From Fimenecus sp964457415 (lineage in GTDB: Bacteria > Bacillota > Clostridia > Oscillospirales > Acutalibacteraceae): a DNA stretch of 44,938 nucleotides. Below are positions 16,701-24,851 of the stretch, in pieces; position 1 is the stretch's first letter; each line of letters begins with the position of its first letter. Made by a program: the position numbers and the translations under genes. The stretch is taken from the NCBI GenBank assembly GCA_964457415.1, contig CAYWFB010000005.1:1-44938 (forward strand). The letters run 5' to 3'. A model generated the notes under the pieces. That model searched no databases and was not told the DNA's origin. It worked only from the letters and a program-made list of their open reading frames with translations.

Positions 16701-17685
16701 ACCCGAAATCACCGTAACTCTCGACGGCGTTACTCTTGTAAAAGATACCGACTATACCGTAAAATATGAGAACAACACCGAAAAAGGTGTTGCGACGGTT
16801 GTAATCAGCGGTATCGGCAATTACAGCGGTGTGGCAAAGCAGACATTTAATATCAACAAAACAAGCGTTTACTCCTTCACCGTATTCTCGGAAACAGAAA
16901 TGACCGAAACCTATGACGGCACTCCCTTAAAGCCTGAAATGGAGATTTATTTCGGCACAGAATTACTCACCGAGGGTGTTGACTACACAGTTTCACTCGA
17001 AAACAATGTAAACGCAGGCACAGCAACCGTAACCGTTATCGGTATGGGACTTTACGAGGGCGAAAGAAGCTATAACTTTACAATTCTTCCCTGCGAAATT
17101 ACCGAAAATGACATTTCCGTCAGCGGAAATATGGAATTCAGCGGTTCGGCAGTTGAGCCCGAAATCATTGTAATCAAAAACGGCGCAACTCTCGTTGAGG
17201 GTGAAGATTACACCGTTACATATTCAAACAACAACGCGGTTGGCACGGCTTATGCCACAATTCAGGGTATGGGTAACTACTGCGACACCGTAAATCTTGA
17301 ATATGAGATTTATGAGACAGAAAAGGAAGAGGAAATCACTCCTCCTCAGGATGAAAATGAGGAAACTGACGGAGAAAACAACGAACAAACTCCTGAAATT
17401 CCCGACACTCCCGTTGTATCTCCCGAAACTCCTGAAAACAACGAAAATGCTGACAACGGCACTAATAAAAACACACAGAACAATGTGAATAATATCACCG
17501 AAAACGAGGATAAAACAGAAGAAGAGAATGAAAATGCAAGCACAAATGAAAATTCTCAAAACCCCGTAATCCCCAATACTGATGGGGAGGGCTACAAGAT
17601 GTTCGATATTGTGTGTATGGTGATTGCAATTTATTGTCAGATGGCGATTGTTGTAATCGTTTCTCGTAAAAAGAAAAAAGTATAA
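13792..17685 (+). CDS. Large surface protein: BspA-type leucine-rich repeats plus six beta repeats
   Basis: This 1297-residue protein has a signal peptide (to about residue 28). BspA-like LRR_5 repeats of the form CxNLxxIxIPDTVxxIxxxAFxxC run to about residue 720. Six repeats of about 85 residues follow, each with YTG near its start, DYTVxYxNN in the middle and GxGNY near the end. Then come a Glu/Pro/Asn-rich stretch and a C-terminal membrane helix with RKKKKV. No LPXTG motif is seen, so the anchor is the membrane. Such proteins commonly bind host or plant polymers or other cells. GGAGG lies 9 nt before the start, inside the previous gene. Base composition changes near 16430. Confidence 0.88.
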   Translation: MKKIIRYLLTLSIIASLFTVFAVQSSAASDTYRYKDVTGDIYEYVVLEETNARITGFESSRTEIDLVIPDTIKGYTVTEIGPRVFCENLNIKSVVFPDAVTIISGSAFYDCENIESIELPESLVEIGWSAFSNNYALKEIYIPDNVKTIEPWAFGQCIGVEKITFGNVSDCTIGFSAFTSTNIKTLYIPEGVLVGPCAFDYSLELESVVIDGKPYLEETKYAGGKVEITYPVEVFYGCEKLKEVTFSENYGIVYEGMFADCTSLDKVNFEVLSEIRGYAFENTGFTEIDIPDTVKLVDDVFANCKKLEKATVGSGSSYLFDGCTNLKEAIVRKNTAEYMFNDCINLEKVTFLSNWVIADYMFKNCEKLTTIDSRVERTGTYSNTIFAGAFFNCKSITTDEVLALLDKSKWLEIERYAFYGCSALASFDKFTEFTINEIGSYAFANCTGFDKIVLPDNLDWFKDNDLTTEDVFMGCTNVKYLYLGPKFQSRPESIGLPTLDGLEKIDVAPENKLYFSHDGVLYYNYSDYGGSNFIGLLKYPAYKTDASYSTVSVVSADKEFRIYEYAFSKTQYLKELELTGKPVADFTVQSDSTYCRFQSQYAFEYSSIEKFVCRDGYFNVIAINMFHGSQIEEIDLKKTTYIKKDAFSDCKNLKHISLLNSYNIFDSAFANCTELTTAVFGTANGYFRNNSETIFYNCDKLTFYCGEDSEAYNYAQIYDIPCNTININVVDGGVFAYTGKEICPSVIVGIDTMNLVQERDYTLEYSDNIEVGKGFVKVVFIGNFEGIPEMGTSFTIAKREVSTLTVEYVVDNEYSGEVVRPKVVVKNGDLILTEGTDYTITYNSGTNAGSMFFTIKGLGNYTSTVDCYYNIIRRDIAEATVSKDNDMVYTGEEVTPKPTITWNGFTLVEDVDYEIRYFENANSGYGTMVIYGLGNFCGTQRVQFRIFGKSLENASVSAISDQTYTGSEITPEITVTLDGVTLVKDTDYTVKYENNTEKGVATVVISGIGNYSGVAKQTFNINKTSVYSFTVFSETEMTETYDGTPLKPEMEIYFGTELLTEGVDYTVSLENNVNAGTATVTVIGMGLYEGERSYNFTILPCEITENDISVSGNMEFSGSAVEPEIIVIKNGATLVEGEDYTVTYSNNNAVGTAYATIQGMGNYCDTVNLEYEIYETEKEEEITPPQDENEETDGENNEQTPEIPDTPVVSPETPENNENADNGTNKNTQNNVNNITENEDKTEEENENASTNENSQNPVIPNTDGEGYKMFDIVCMVIAIYCQMAIVVIVSRKKKKV

Positions 17686-17689
17686 AAAG

Positions 17690-17716
17690 AATGGCGGGGG
17701 CTCAGCTCCCGCCATT
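17690..17716. repeat. Palindromic repeat GGCGGG...CCCGCC, likely transcript end
   Basis: A 9-bp stem, AATGGCGGG with CCCGCCATT, closes over GGCTCAGCT just after the surface-protein stop. The central 21 nt recur exactly at 23291-23311 and, inverted with one change, at 39660-39680. A weak CTTTAT follows, so it may act as a terminator. Confidence 0.7.
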
Positions 17717-17738
17717 GCTTTATGTGATATTTTTTTAT

Positions 17739-17767
17739 TTGATATTTTATTGTGAATGTATTATACT
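17739..17767 (+). promoter_or_regulatory. Promoter for the thioredoxin-reductase-like gene
   Basis: TTGATA, a 17-nt spacer and TATACT lie 20 nt upstream of the start codon. AAAGGATGTG is the ribosome site. Confidence 0.7.
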
Positions 17768-17787
17768 AAACAAAAGGATGTGAAACT

Positions 17788-18645
17788 ATGCCAAAGGTTA
17801 TAATTATCGGGTCGGGGCCTGCAGGGGTATCGGCGGCGTTATATACACAACGTGCAAATATGCAGACAGCCGTTATTTCAAACAATTCGGGCACGATTTT
17901 AAAGGCGGATAAAATTGAAAATTATTACGGCTTTTCCGATGTAATTTCGGGTGAAGAGCTTTATAAAAACGGTATTGAGGGCGCGAAAAGACTTGGCGTT
18001 GAATTTGTTGACGGCGAGGTAGTGTCACTCTCTTATGACGGTAAATTCACGGTGAAAACTGCTGATAATTCATACACGGCGGACGGAGTAATTCTTGCTA
18101 CGGGCACCTCTCGTCTTGCACCTGCAATCAAGGGTTTAAAGGATTTTGAGGGCAAGGGTGTCAGCTATTGTGCGGTGTGCGACGGATTTTTCTTCCGTAA
18201 CCGTGCGGTCGGTGTGCTTGGGAGTGGCGAATATGCGCTCAACGAAGTGAATGAGCTTGAAAACATCACCGAAAATATAACTGTATTTACTAACGGCGAA
18301 GAGACAACAGTTGAATTCCCCGAAGATGTGGAAGTAATCACCGAAGAAATTGCAGAATTAAAGGGTGAAATGTTACTCAATTCTGTTGTCCTTGAAAATG
18401 GTGAAGAAATCGCACTTAACGGACTTTTCATTGCGTACAAAACCGCGGGCAGTACGGCACTTGCCAAAAAGGTGGGCGCAATGACCGACGGCAACAAAAT
18501 CACCGTCAATGAAAATATGGAAACCAACATCAAGGGTCTTTATGCGGCGGGGGATTGCACGGGCGGACTTCTGCAAATCTCAAAGGCGGTTTATGAGGGC
18601 GCAAAGGCAGGCACTCAAGTAATAAAATTCCTTAAAAACAAATAA
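17788..18645 (+). CDS. Thioredoxin reductase-like FAD/NADPH disulfide reductase
   Basis: This 285-residue flavoprotein is of the low-molecular-weight thioredoxin reductase type. The FAD site is IIIGSGPAGVSAALYTQRA at the start. The redox pair is CAVC (Cys128, Cys131) followed by DGFF. The second Rossmann motif GVLGSGEYALNE replaces the usual GGGDSAxEE. GLYAAGDCTGGLLQ is the C-terminal FAD motif. It is shorter than the usual 305-320 residues, with the shortfall mainly in the NADPH domain. It could reduce thioredoxin or another small thiol protein, and electron-donor choice may differ. No thioredoxin gene is adjacent. Confidence 0.82.
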   Translation: MPKVIIIGSGPAGVSAALYTQRANMQTAVISNNSGTILKADKIENYYGFSDVISGEELYKNGIEGAKRLGVEFVDGEVVSLSYDGKFTVKTADNSYTADGVILATGTSRLAPAIKGLKDFEGKGVSYCAVCDGFFFRNRAVGVLGSGEYALNEVNELENITENITVFTNGEETTVEFPEDVEVITEEIAELKGEMLLNSVVLENGEEIALNGLFIAYKTAGSTALAKKVGAMTDGNKITVNENMETNIKGLYAAGDCTGGLLQISKAVYEGAKAGTQVIKFLKNK

Positions 18646-18674
18646 AAATAAATATGAATTTTTAGTCGCGGGTA

Positions 18675-18703
18675 TTGTATAATATCCGCAGTTTTGTTAT
18701 ACT
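18675..18703 (+). promoter_or_regulatory. Promoter for the mreBCD-pbp2 operon
   Basis: TTGTAT, a 17-nt spacer and TATACT with TGT before the -10 lie 60 nt upstream of mreB. Another TATAAT overlaps at 18703-18708 but has no well-spaced -35. Confidence 0.55.
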
Positions 18704-18762
18704 ATAATAGATTAATTATGTTTTTAAATTCTTATATAATTTGGTAAATGGGAGATGTTAAA

Positions 18763-19752
18763 ATGCTTTTCGCACAGGACATCGGTATCGACTTGGGTAC
18801 CGCCAACACAATCGTATATTTAAAGGGTAAGGGAATTGTTCTTCGCGAGCCGTCAGTTGTGGCTGTGAACGAGAAAACCGACCCGCCGTCAGTTGTTGCA
18901 GTCGGCAACGAGGCAAAGGATATGATAGGCAGAACTCCCGGTTCAATTACTGCCGTTAAGCCCTTAAAAGACGGTGTTATTGTCAATTCTGAAATCACTT
19001 CTGATATGCTCAAGGAATTCATAAGAAAGGTAATTAAGCGTTCGCCTTTCGCACGTGCTCGAGTGCTTATTTGCGTGCCCTCAGGCATTACCGAGGTTGA
19101 GCGTAAGGCTGTTCATGACGCTGTCGTTGATGCGGGCGCAAAATTTGCATCACTCATTCACAAGCCTTTGGCGGCGGCAATCGGCGTTGGACTCCCCGTA
19201 ACAGAAGCCGTGGGCAGTATGATTGTTGACATCGGCGGAGGTACTACCGAGGTTGCTGTTGTTTCTTACCGCGACATCGTAACCGCAAAATCCTCACGTA
19301 TAGCAGGTGACGATTTTGACGAGGCTATTATTGAATACATACGCAAAAAACACAATGTGCTCATCGGTGAACGCACTGCCGAGGAAATCAAGCTTAAAAT
19401 CGGTTCTGCAATGAGCTATGACGGCGAGGGTGCAATGGATGTACGCGGTCGGAATCTTGTTGACGGACTTCCAAAAAACGTTGAAATCACATCAGAAGAT
19501 GTTCGCGAAGCTTTGGCAGAGCCCTTGACACAAATTCTTGAAACAATCCGTTCAACTCTTGAAAAAACTCCCCCCGAGCTTCTTGCAGATATTGTTGATA
19601 ACGGAATTATGCTCACAGGTGGCGGTGCACTTCTTCGCGAAATTGACCGTCTTATTTCTGAGGAAACAAAAATCCCCGTTCACGTGGCAGTTGACCCAAT
19701 GGATTGCGTAGCGGCAGGTATGGGCATCTGTTTAGAAAAAGGAAACATTTAA
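18763..19752 (+). CDS. mreB: Rod-shape protein MreB
   Basis: This 329-residue actin-like ATPase forms filaments under the membrane and guides lateral wall synthesis. The phosphate 1 motif DIGIDLGTANT is at the start, phosphate 2 is DIGGGTTE, and the adenosine site is MLTGGGALL. I choose the ATG at 18763 because GGGAGA lies 7 nt upstream. An in-frame ATG at 18748 would swallow that site. The order mreB-mreC-mreD-pbp2 with gaps of 1, 4 and 31 nt is the classic elongation operon. Confidence 0.95.
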   Translation: MLFAQDIGIDLGTANTIVYLKGKGIVLREPSVVAVNEKTDPPSVVAVGNEAKDMIGRTPGSITAVKPLKDGVIVNSEITSDMLKEFIRKVIKRSPFARARVLICVPSGITEVERKAVHDAVVDAGAKFASLIHKPLAAAIGVGLPVTEAVGSMIVDIGGGTTEVAVVSYRDIVTAKSSRIAGDDFDEAIIEYIRKKHNVLIGERTAEEIKLKIGSAMSYDGEGAMDVRGRNLVDGLPKNVEITSEDVREALAEPLTQILETIRSTLEKTPPELLADIVDNGIMLTGGGALLREIDRLISEETKIPVHVAVDPMDCVAAGMGICLEKGNI

Positions 19753-19753
19753 T

Positions 19754-20590
19754 ATGAACAATTTCTTTAAAAGTACAACCTTTAAGGTGCTTTTGGCGGT
19801 TGCAATTGTGCTTGTGTGTGCGACAGTGCTTGCAACTGTTGTGAGCAACTCTACATCTCCGCTGACCAATGCGGTGAGTGTAATCACTTCACCCTTGCAG
19901 AACGCGGCGTCATATCTCTCGGACAAGCTTGACGGATTTTCGGGCGCATTTGTGTCCTCAAAATCTTATCAGGATAAAATCGCCGAGCTTGAACAGCAGG
20001 TGGCAGATTATCAGGCACAGCTTGTGGATTATGAAAAGACAAAGAAACAGTTGGAATCTTACGAAGAATTCCTTGATGTGCGTGAAGAAAATCCCGACTA
20101 CACTTGGGTTTATTCTACCGTTGTGGGCAGAGATTCTGCTGATATGTTCGGCTCGTTCACAATCAACAAGGGCTCAAGTGACGGTATAAAGGTCAACGAC
20201 GCGGTAATCTACAGTGAATATCTTATCGGCGTTGTTACCGAGGTTAATCCTACTACTGCCGTGGTGCGTTCAGTTTTTGACCCATCGGTAAATATTGCGG
20301 CTTATGAAATCAGAACCGGCGAGCTGGGTTATGTTTCATCAAGCTATTCCCAGTCAGTTGACGGCACTTGTCAGCTTTCGGGTCTTGACACAAAAACCAC
20401 CGTTTCAAAGGGTGGAATTGTCTGCACCTCGGGTACGGGTGGAATTTTCCCTAAGGATTTAATTATCGGCACAATCACCGAGGTCCGCCAGAGTGAAACC
20501 GATTTATCTGCATACGCAGTTTTGGAAACTGAAATAAATCCAAAAGATATTTCCGATTGTTTTGTAATTACTGAGTTTAAGGAAGATTAA
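19754..20590 (+). CDS. mreC: Rod-shape protein MreC
   Basis: This 278-residue protein is membrane-anchored. One N-terminal membrane helix (about 10-30) is followed by a coiled coil at about 70-105 (DKIAELEQQVADYQAQLVDY) and two beta-barrel domains with VVGRDSADMFGSFTINKGSSDG, as in MreC. It bridges MreB/MreD and the elongation PBPs outside the membrane. It starts 1 nt after mreB. Confidence 0.92.
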   Translation: MNNFFKSTTFKVLLAVAIVLVCATVLATVVSNSTSPLTNAVSVITSPLQNAASYLSDKLDGFSGAFVSSKSYQDKIAELEQQVADYQAQLVDYEKTKKQLESYEEFLDVREENPDYTWVYSTVVGRDSADMFGSFTINKGSSDGIKVNDAVIYSEYLIGVVTEVNPTTAVVRSVFDPSVNIAAYEIRTGELGYVSSSYSQSVDGTCQLSGLDTKTTVSKGGIVCTSGTGGIFPKDLIIGTITEVRQSETDLSAYAVLETEINPKDISDCFVITEFKED

Positions 20591-20594
20591 ACAA

Positions 20595-21122
20595 ATGACA
20601 GTTCAGACCAAAACAAAGGTCAAGAGATATGTATCTTATGGGGTAATATTGCTCTTGGCACATATTTTGCAGAACTCACTGCCTATATTTCCCGAAATAT
20701 TGGCGGTGCGCCCCGTTCTGCTCATTTCTGTGGCGGTCTGTATATCTATGTTTGAGGGCGAATTGGTTGGAGCGATTGCAGGTCTTGCGGCAGGCTCTTT
20801 ATGGGACACCGTAACCGCTACGGCAGACGGCTACAATGCCTTTTATTTAATGGTGACCTGTGCTTTCTGCGGTGTAATGCTCCGCGTGTTTATGCGCAAC
20901 AATATTATTACTTATATAATGATGAATACGGGAATTACAATCCTTTATTTTTCAAGCTATGTGCTATTTTTCATTACCGCCCGTGGTATAGACGGCGGTG
21001 CAGAAATGCTTTTACGTTATTATTTGCCAATGGGCGTTTATTCACTTCTGCTTACGCCAATCTGGTATGTGATTATCCGTGCGGTGAACAGAAAATTCTC
21101 TTATAATTACACAGAATATTAA
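20595..21122 (+). CDS. mreD: Rod-shape protein MreD
   Basis: This 175-residue integral membrane protein has about five hydrophobic helices. ILAVRPVLLISVAVCISMFEG and GLAAGSLWD fit MreD. AAGGAAG precedes the start. It is the third subunit of the elongation complex, called largely from position and topology because MreD is poorly conserved. Confidence 0.88.
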   Translation: MTVQTKTKVKRYVSYGVILLLAHILQNSLPIFPEILAVRPVLLISVAVCISMFEGELVGAIAGLAAGSLWDTVTATADGYNAFYLMVTCAFCGVMLRVFMRNNIITYIMMNTGITILYFSSYVLFFITARGIDGGAEMLLRYYLPMGVYSLLLTPIWYVIIRAVNRKFSYNYTEY

Positions 21123-21153
21123 TAATTAAAATTTTGAAAGAGTGGTGATAAAA

Positions 21154-23262
21154 ATGAGAAACAATTACAGCTTTAAGGTTCGCTCGCTTGCGTTCATTGT
21201 TGTGGTTTTATTTGTTATTTCTATTTTTATTGCTGACCTTTTCAAAATTCAGGTTGTAAACCGTGACGAGTATTCGGCGGAAAACCTTTATCTTTCCTCT
21301 GCAAAGACTGGAATTACAGCCCAGCGTGGCGAAATTCTCGATTCCAACGGCAAGGCACTTGTATATAACGTGAGCTCAAATACTGTATATTTTGACGCGT
21401 CATATTTCCCGAAGCTCTCAAAAATTGAAGAAAGAAATAAAATAATTCTCGCACTTGTAAAGCTTTTTGATGAATACGAGGTTGAATACAACTCAAGCCT
21501 GCCCATTGAATTAAAGGGTGACACTCTTGTTTTTGCTGAAGAAGTAAGCACAAGCGATAAAAATAAGCTTTATGCTAAGGATTATTTAAATCTTAACAGA
21601 TATGCAACTGCGCAGAATGTGTTTGACGCACTTTGCGAGTATTATTCCCTTGAAGAAATGAGTGTTGCAGACGCAGTTAAGGTTGCGGCGGTGCATTTTG
21701 CAATGGTTAAGGCAGATTTCTCAAAAATTAATCCCTTTACCTTTGCTGAAGACGTGCCCGACGAGTTAGTGCTTATTTTAAAAGAACAGAGCCGTTTTTA
21801 TGCGGGTGTTGAAATAAGAATTGACACCGAGCGCGAATATTATGACGGCACAATTGCTCCACATATTATCGGTTATTATGATTACATCAATGCCGATGAA
21901 TACGCGACAGTTACCGAAAGCTATAAAGAGGCGCTGAACGACCCTAATCTTACTGATGAAGAAAAAGAAATTCTCAAGCTTCGCGCTTACGGAATGACCG
22001 ACAAAATAGGTAAATTCGGTATTGAAAGTGCTATGGAAACCGAGCTTCGCGGTACAAACGGTGTTCTTACCACAGTTACCAACGGTGACGGCACAAAAAC
22101 CACATCGGTGACAACTGCACCCGTTAACGGAAACAATGTTATTCTCACCATCAAAGGTGATTTTCAAAAAGACGTGCAGGAAATTCTCGAATCTAAAATC
22201 AACACCACAAAACAGCTTGAAAAAATTGACACCGCGGGCAGTATTGTGGTAATGGATGTTGACGACTTCTCGATTCTTGCCTGCGCAACCTATCCATCAT
22301 ACGATTTGAGCACCTATAAAGAGGATTATTCAGAGCTTACCGCAGATAAATCTGCACCCTTGTGGAACAGAGCACTCCGCAGTACCTATGCCCCCGGTTC
22401 AACAATGAAACCCATTGTAAGTCTTGCGGGCCTTGAAGAGGGAATAATAAATGCAGATACAAAAATCAAATGTACAGGAACATACACATATTATAGTGAT
22501 TTACTTTTAGGTTGCGCCAATGTATTGGGACATACAGGCAGCAGCGTAAATGTTGAATCCGCATTAAAATATTCTTGTAACATTTTCTATTATGATGTAG
22601 GCAGACGGCTTGGAATTAATAAAATGGATGAATATTTTGAGATGTTCGGTCTTGGAAGTAAAACGGGAGTAGAGCTTACCGAAGCCAGTGGTGTTGTTGC
22701 AAGTATCGCATACCGTGAAGCGATGGGTGGCACATGGTATCCCGGTGATACTATTCAGGCGGCAATCGGTCAGAGTGACCACTTATATACTCCAATTCAG
22801 CTTTGCTCTTATGTGGCAACCCTTGCAAACGGCGGAACTCGCTATAAGGCTCATTTTGTTGACAGTATTAAATCGCCGGATTATTCTGAAACAATTTATC
22901 AGGCAGAACCCATAGTGCTTAATGAAGCTGATGTTTCCGAAGAATCCTTGGAAACGGTGAGAAAGGGTATGATTGCAATGGCGAACACATACACATCACT
23001 GAAAAATGCTGATTATCAGGTTGCGGCAAAAACAGGTACGGCACAGGCGAAGAAAAAGGTAAATGGCGTAGTTGTAGAATACACAAACGGTTTTGTTGTT
23101 TCCTATGCTCCTGCAGAAGACCCCGAAATTGCGGTTGTCATTGCTATTGAAAATGTTATGTCAACAGGCTTGCCAAACTATGTAAAAGAGGTCTATGATG
23201 CATATTTCAGCCAAAATTCAGATGTGACAAACTCGCAACAAAGCGGAAGTATTCTTAATTAA
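21154..23262 (+). CDS. Class B penicillin-binding protein 2 (elongation transpeptidase)
   Basis: This 702-residue enzyme crosslinks peptidoglycan during elongation. It has an N-terminal membrane anchor (about 10-30), a dimerisation domain starting near AQRGEILDSNGKALVYN, and a transpeptidase domain. The active-site motifs are STMK (Ser416, Lys419), SCN (Ser474 to Asn476) and KTG (Lys626). I use the ATG at 21154; a GTG at 21142 opens the same frame but lies in the ribosome-site area. Placement after mreD fits PbpA/MrdA. It ends the operon, followed by a palindromic repeat. Confidence 0.93.
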   Translation: MRNNYSFKVRSLAFIVVVLFVISIFIADLFKIQVVNRDEYSAENLYLSSAKTGITAQRGEILDSNGKALVYNVSSNTVYFDASYFPKLSKIEERNKIILALVKLFDEYEVEYNSSLPIELKGDTLVFAEEVSTSDKNKLYAKDYLNLNRYATAQNVFDALCEYYSLEEMSVADAVKVAAVHFAMVKADFSKINPFTFAEDVPDELVLILKEQSRFYAGVEIRIDTEREYYDGTIAPHIIGYYDYINADEYATVTESYKEALNDPNLTDEEKEILKLRAYGMTDKIGKFGIESAMETELRGTNGVLTTVTNGDGTKTTSVTTAPVNGNNVILTIKGDFQKDVQEILESKINTTKQLEKIDTAGSIVVMDVDDFSILACATYPSYDLSTYKEDYSELTADKSAPLWNRALRSTYAPGSTMKPIVSLAGLEEGIINADTKIKCTGTYTYYSDLLLGCANVLGHTGSSVNVESALKYSCNIFYYDVGRRLGINKMDEYFEMFGLGSKTGVELTEASGVVASIAYREAMGGTWYPGDTIQAAIGQSDHLYTPIQLCSYVATLANGGTRYKAHFVDSIKSPDYSETIYQAEPIVLNEADVSEESLETVRKGMIAMANTYTSLKNADYQVAAKTGTAQAKKKVNGVVVEYTNGFVVSYAPAEDPEIAVVIAIENVMSTGLPNYVKEVYDAYFSQNSDVTNSQQSGSILN

Positions 23263-23285
23263 TGCGAAATTAAATTTTTATATAT

Positions 23286-23317
23286 TGTAGGGCGGGGGCT
23301 CAGCTCCCGCCGTTTTG
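23286..23317. repeat. Palindromic repeat GGCGGG...CCCGCC, second copy
   Basis: TTGTAGG leads into the same 21-nt palindrome as at 17693-17713, then CGTTTTG. The flanks resemble the element at 44463-44536. It lies between pbp2 and the next gene and may end the mre transcript. Confidence 0.7.
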
Positions 23318-23336
23318 ATAGGAGGTACAGAGTGGA

Positions 23337-24245
23337 ATGAAATACAAATTGAAAAACATAGTTATAACAGTAATTGCAATATTTGTTATGTTTTCTCTTA
23401 TTGGTGTTATATTATGTTTTTCGTTAATTGGAAAGCCCACATCTGTATCTGCTGAAAAAATAAGTGAAATCCTTGTATCCTATGATTTACAACCGATGGA
23501 TATTACCGCATCTGCCTATGATAATTTTCAAGGAGCAGGACTTGAAAAATGCATAGTTGCAGAAGATGGTGATATGCGTTTTGAGTTTTATATTTTTGAT
23601 AATTCAGGCAATGCGAGAAGAGTGTATCAAGAAGCACACGCTATTATTGTTACAACAAAAATGGATGTTCCTCGCGTTCAAATAGAATATGGTAAAATCG
23701 GTTACAGATATTATAGCTTGACCGCAGGTGGAAACTATTCTGTTACTACCTATGTGGATAATACGGCAATTTATGCTTATTGCAGTGAAGAAAATCAATC
23801 TAAAACAGTAAGCATTCTTGATGATATTGGATATGTTGATACGAAACCCAAACAAGAAACTCCTTTTTGGGCTACAGGTGCAGTGCGAGTTGTCAATTTT
23901 ATACTTTATATTCCTATGGCGTTAGTTGCTCGAAGTTTTTATTGGAAAGCTGCTTATAAATCGGCAGGGGTAACAAGTAACGAAATTGAAGCAGAAGAAA
24001 AGAAACGAAAAGAACTTTTTGGGTGGCTTGTTGATAAGTCGCCTAATATAAAAACAACAAAAATATTTTTAGCAATATATAGATACTTTTTATTGCCTGT
24101 ATATGCTTGCATAATTTTAGCTATTATCGGTTGCTTTACATCTATGCTCCAAATACTCAATGCTTTAGGCGTTGCGCTTCCTTTTGCGATAATTGTAGTA
24201 GGCATTATAGGAGCGACAATGGAAAAAAGATATAAGAAAAATTGA
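23337..24245 (+). CDS. Membrane protein of unknown function
   Basis: I do not recognise this 302-residue protein. An N-terminal signal anchor (about 8-30) leads to an extracytoplasmic region of about 150 residues, then a helix at about 185-203, a charged cytoplasmic loop (EAEEKKRKELFGWL), and two helices at about 243-265 and 272-292. GGAGG lies 11 nt before the start. It is clearly more AT-rich than the mre operon and opens a small patch of unknown genes. No operon partner of known function is near. Confidence 0.65.
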   Translation: MKYKLKNIVITVIAIFVMFSLIGVILCFSLIGKPTSVSAEKISEILVSYDLQPMDITASAYDNFQGAGLEKCIVAEDGDMRFEFYIFDNSGNARRVYQEAHAIIVTTKMDVPRVQIEYGKIGYRYYSLTAGGNYSVTTYVDNTAIYAYCSEENQSKTVSILDDIGYVDTKPKQETPFWATGAVRVVNFILYIPMALVARSFYWKAAYKSAGVTSNEIEAEEKKRKELFGWLVDKSPNIKTTKIFLAIYRYFLLPVYACIILAIIGCFTSMLQILNALGVALPFAIIVVGIIGATMEKRYKKN

Positions 24246-24283
24246 TTTTAAATGTTCTGCATTGACAAAATGGCGGTGTTAAA

Positions 24284-24634
24284 ATGAAAAAAGTATTATC
24301 ATTGTTTTTGGTAGTGTTTATTTGCTTTACGGCAATAACGGGTTGTCAAAATACAACTCCCGAAGAGCCTGTTGATACAAAAGAGATTAAAATAACATAT
24401 AACACCTTTGGCGAATTTGACGGCGCAGAGTATCAAATTATCGATGGTGAGTTATATGGCAGATACCGAAACAGCTTAGGGCTGTTTGGCGAGGATGAAG
24501 CTACCTATTGCAAAGAATGGACTAAGACAAGCATTGATGCTGATAATATAATACACTTGGAAGTTGTTAGCGGAATAATTCTTTATCTTACAAGAGACGG
24601 AAAAGTTTATGCGTTAGGATATGCTGATGATTGA
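24284..24634 (+). CDS. Small lipoprotein, possibly the remnant of an RCC1-like protein
   Basis: This 116-residue lipoprotein has an ITGC lipobox (Cys21). Its last 25 residues, VVSGIILYLTRDGKVYALGYADD, look like the strand pair of an RCC1-type propeller repeat (LxxDGxVYxxG). One such motif is not enough for a propeller, so the protein may be truncated; a stop follows directly. The 217 nt after it contain a short open frame with no clear ribosome site. A complete small lipoprotein is the other possibility. Confidence 0.5.
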   Translation: MKKVLSLFLVVFICFTAITGCQNTTPEEPVDTKEIKITYNTFGEFDGAEYQIIDGELYGRYRNSLGLFGEDEATYCKEWTKTSIDADNIIHLEVVSGIILYLTRDGKVYALGYADD

Positions 24635-24671
24635 CAATTTTTTGCTGAAATGATATATTTGAATTACGAAA

Positions 24672-24797
24672 ATGAATGAAATAGGGTTGGAAAAAGATGT
24701 TAGTTTGAGTACTGATGGTTTTTCTTTAAGTATAAGCCCCGAAAAATATTATGACAATCCCAACCAAATTCAAGTTGAAACCACATATTCGCCGTAG
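24672..24797 (+). pseudogene. Possible gene fragment (41-codon open frame)
   Basis: A 41-codon frame from an ATG encodes a plausible protein-like string ending in IQVETTYSP. It has no ribosome site and lies in the same patch as the short lipoprotein. It may be the C-terminal remnant of that or another gene. It could also be chance. Confidence 0.25.
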
Positions 24798-24801
24798 TAC
24801 A

Positions 24802-24830
24802 TTGACTTTTTTAGAAGATTGCCGTACAAT
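24802..24830 (+). promoter_or_regulatory. Promoter for the 68-residue membrane protein gene
   Basis: TTGACT, a 17-nt spacer and TACAAT lie 21 nt upstream of the start. AAAGGTGAT is the ribosome site. Confidence 0.65.
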
Positions 24831-24851
24831 AAAACAAAAAGGTGATTTGTT

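Noticed and set aside
18748..18762. Upstream ATG for mreB
   Set aside because: It precedes the GGGAGA ribosome site that serves the ATG at 18763.
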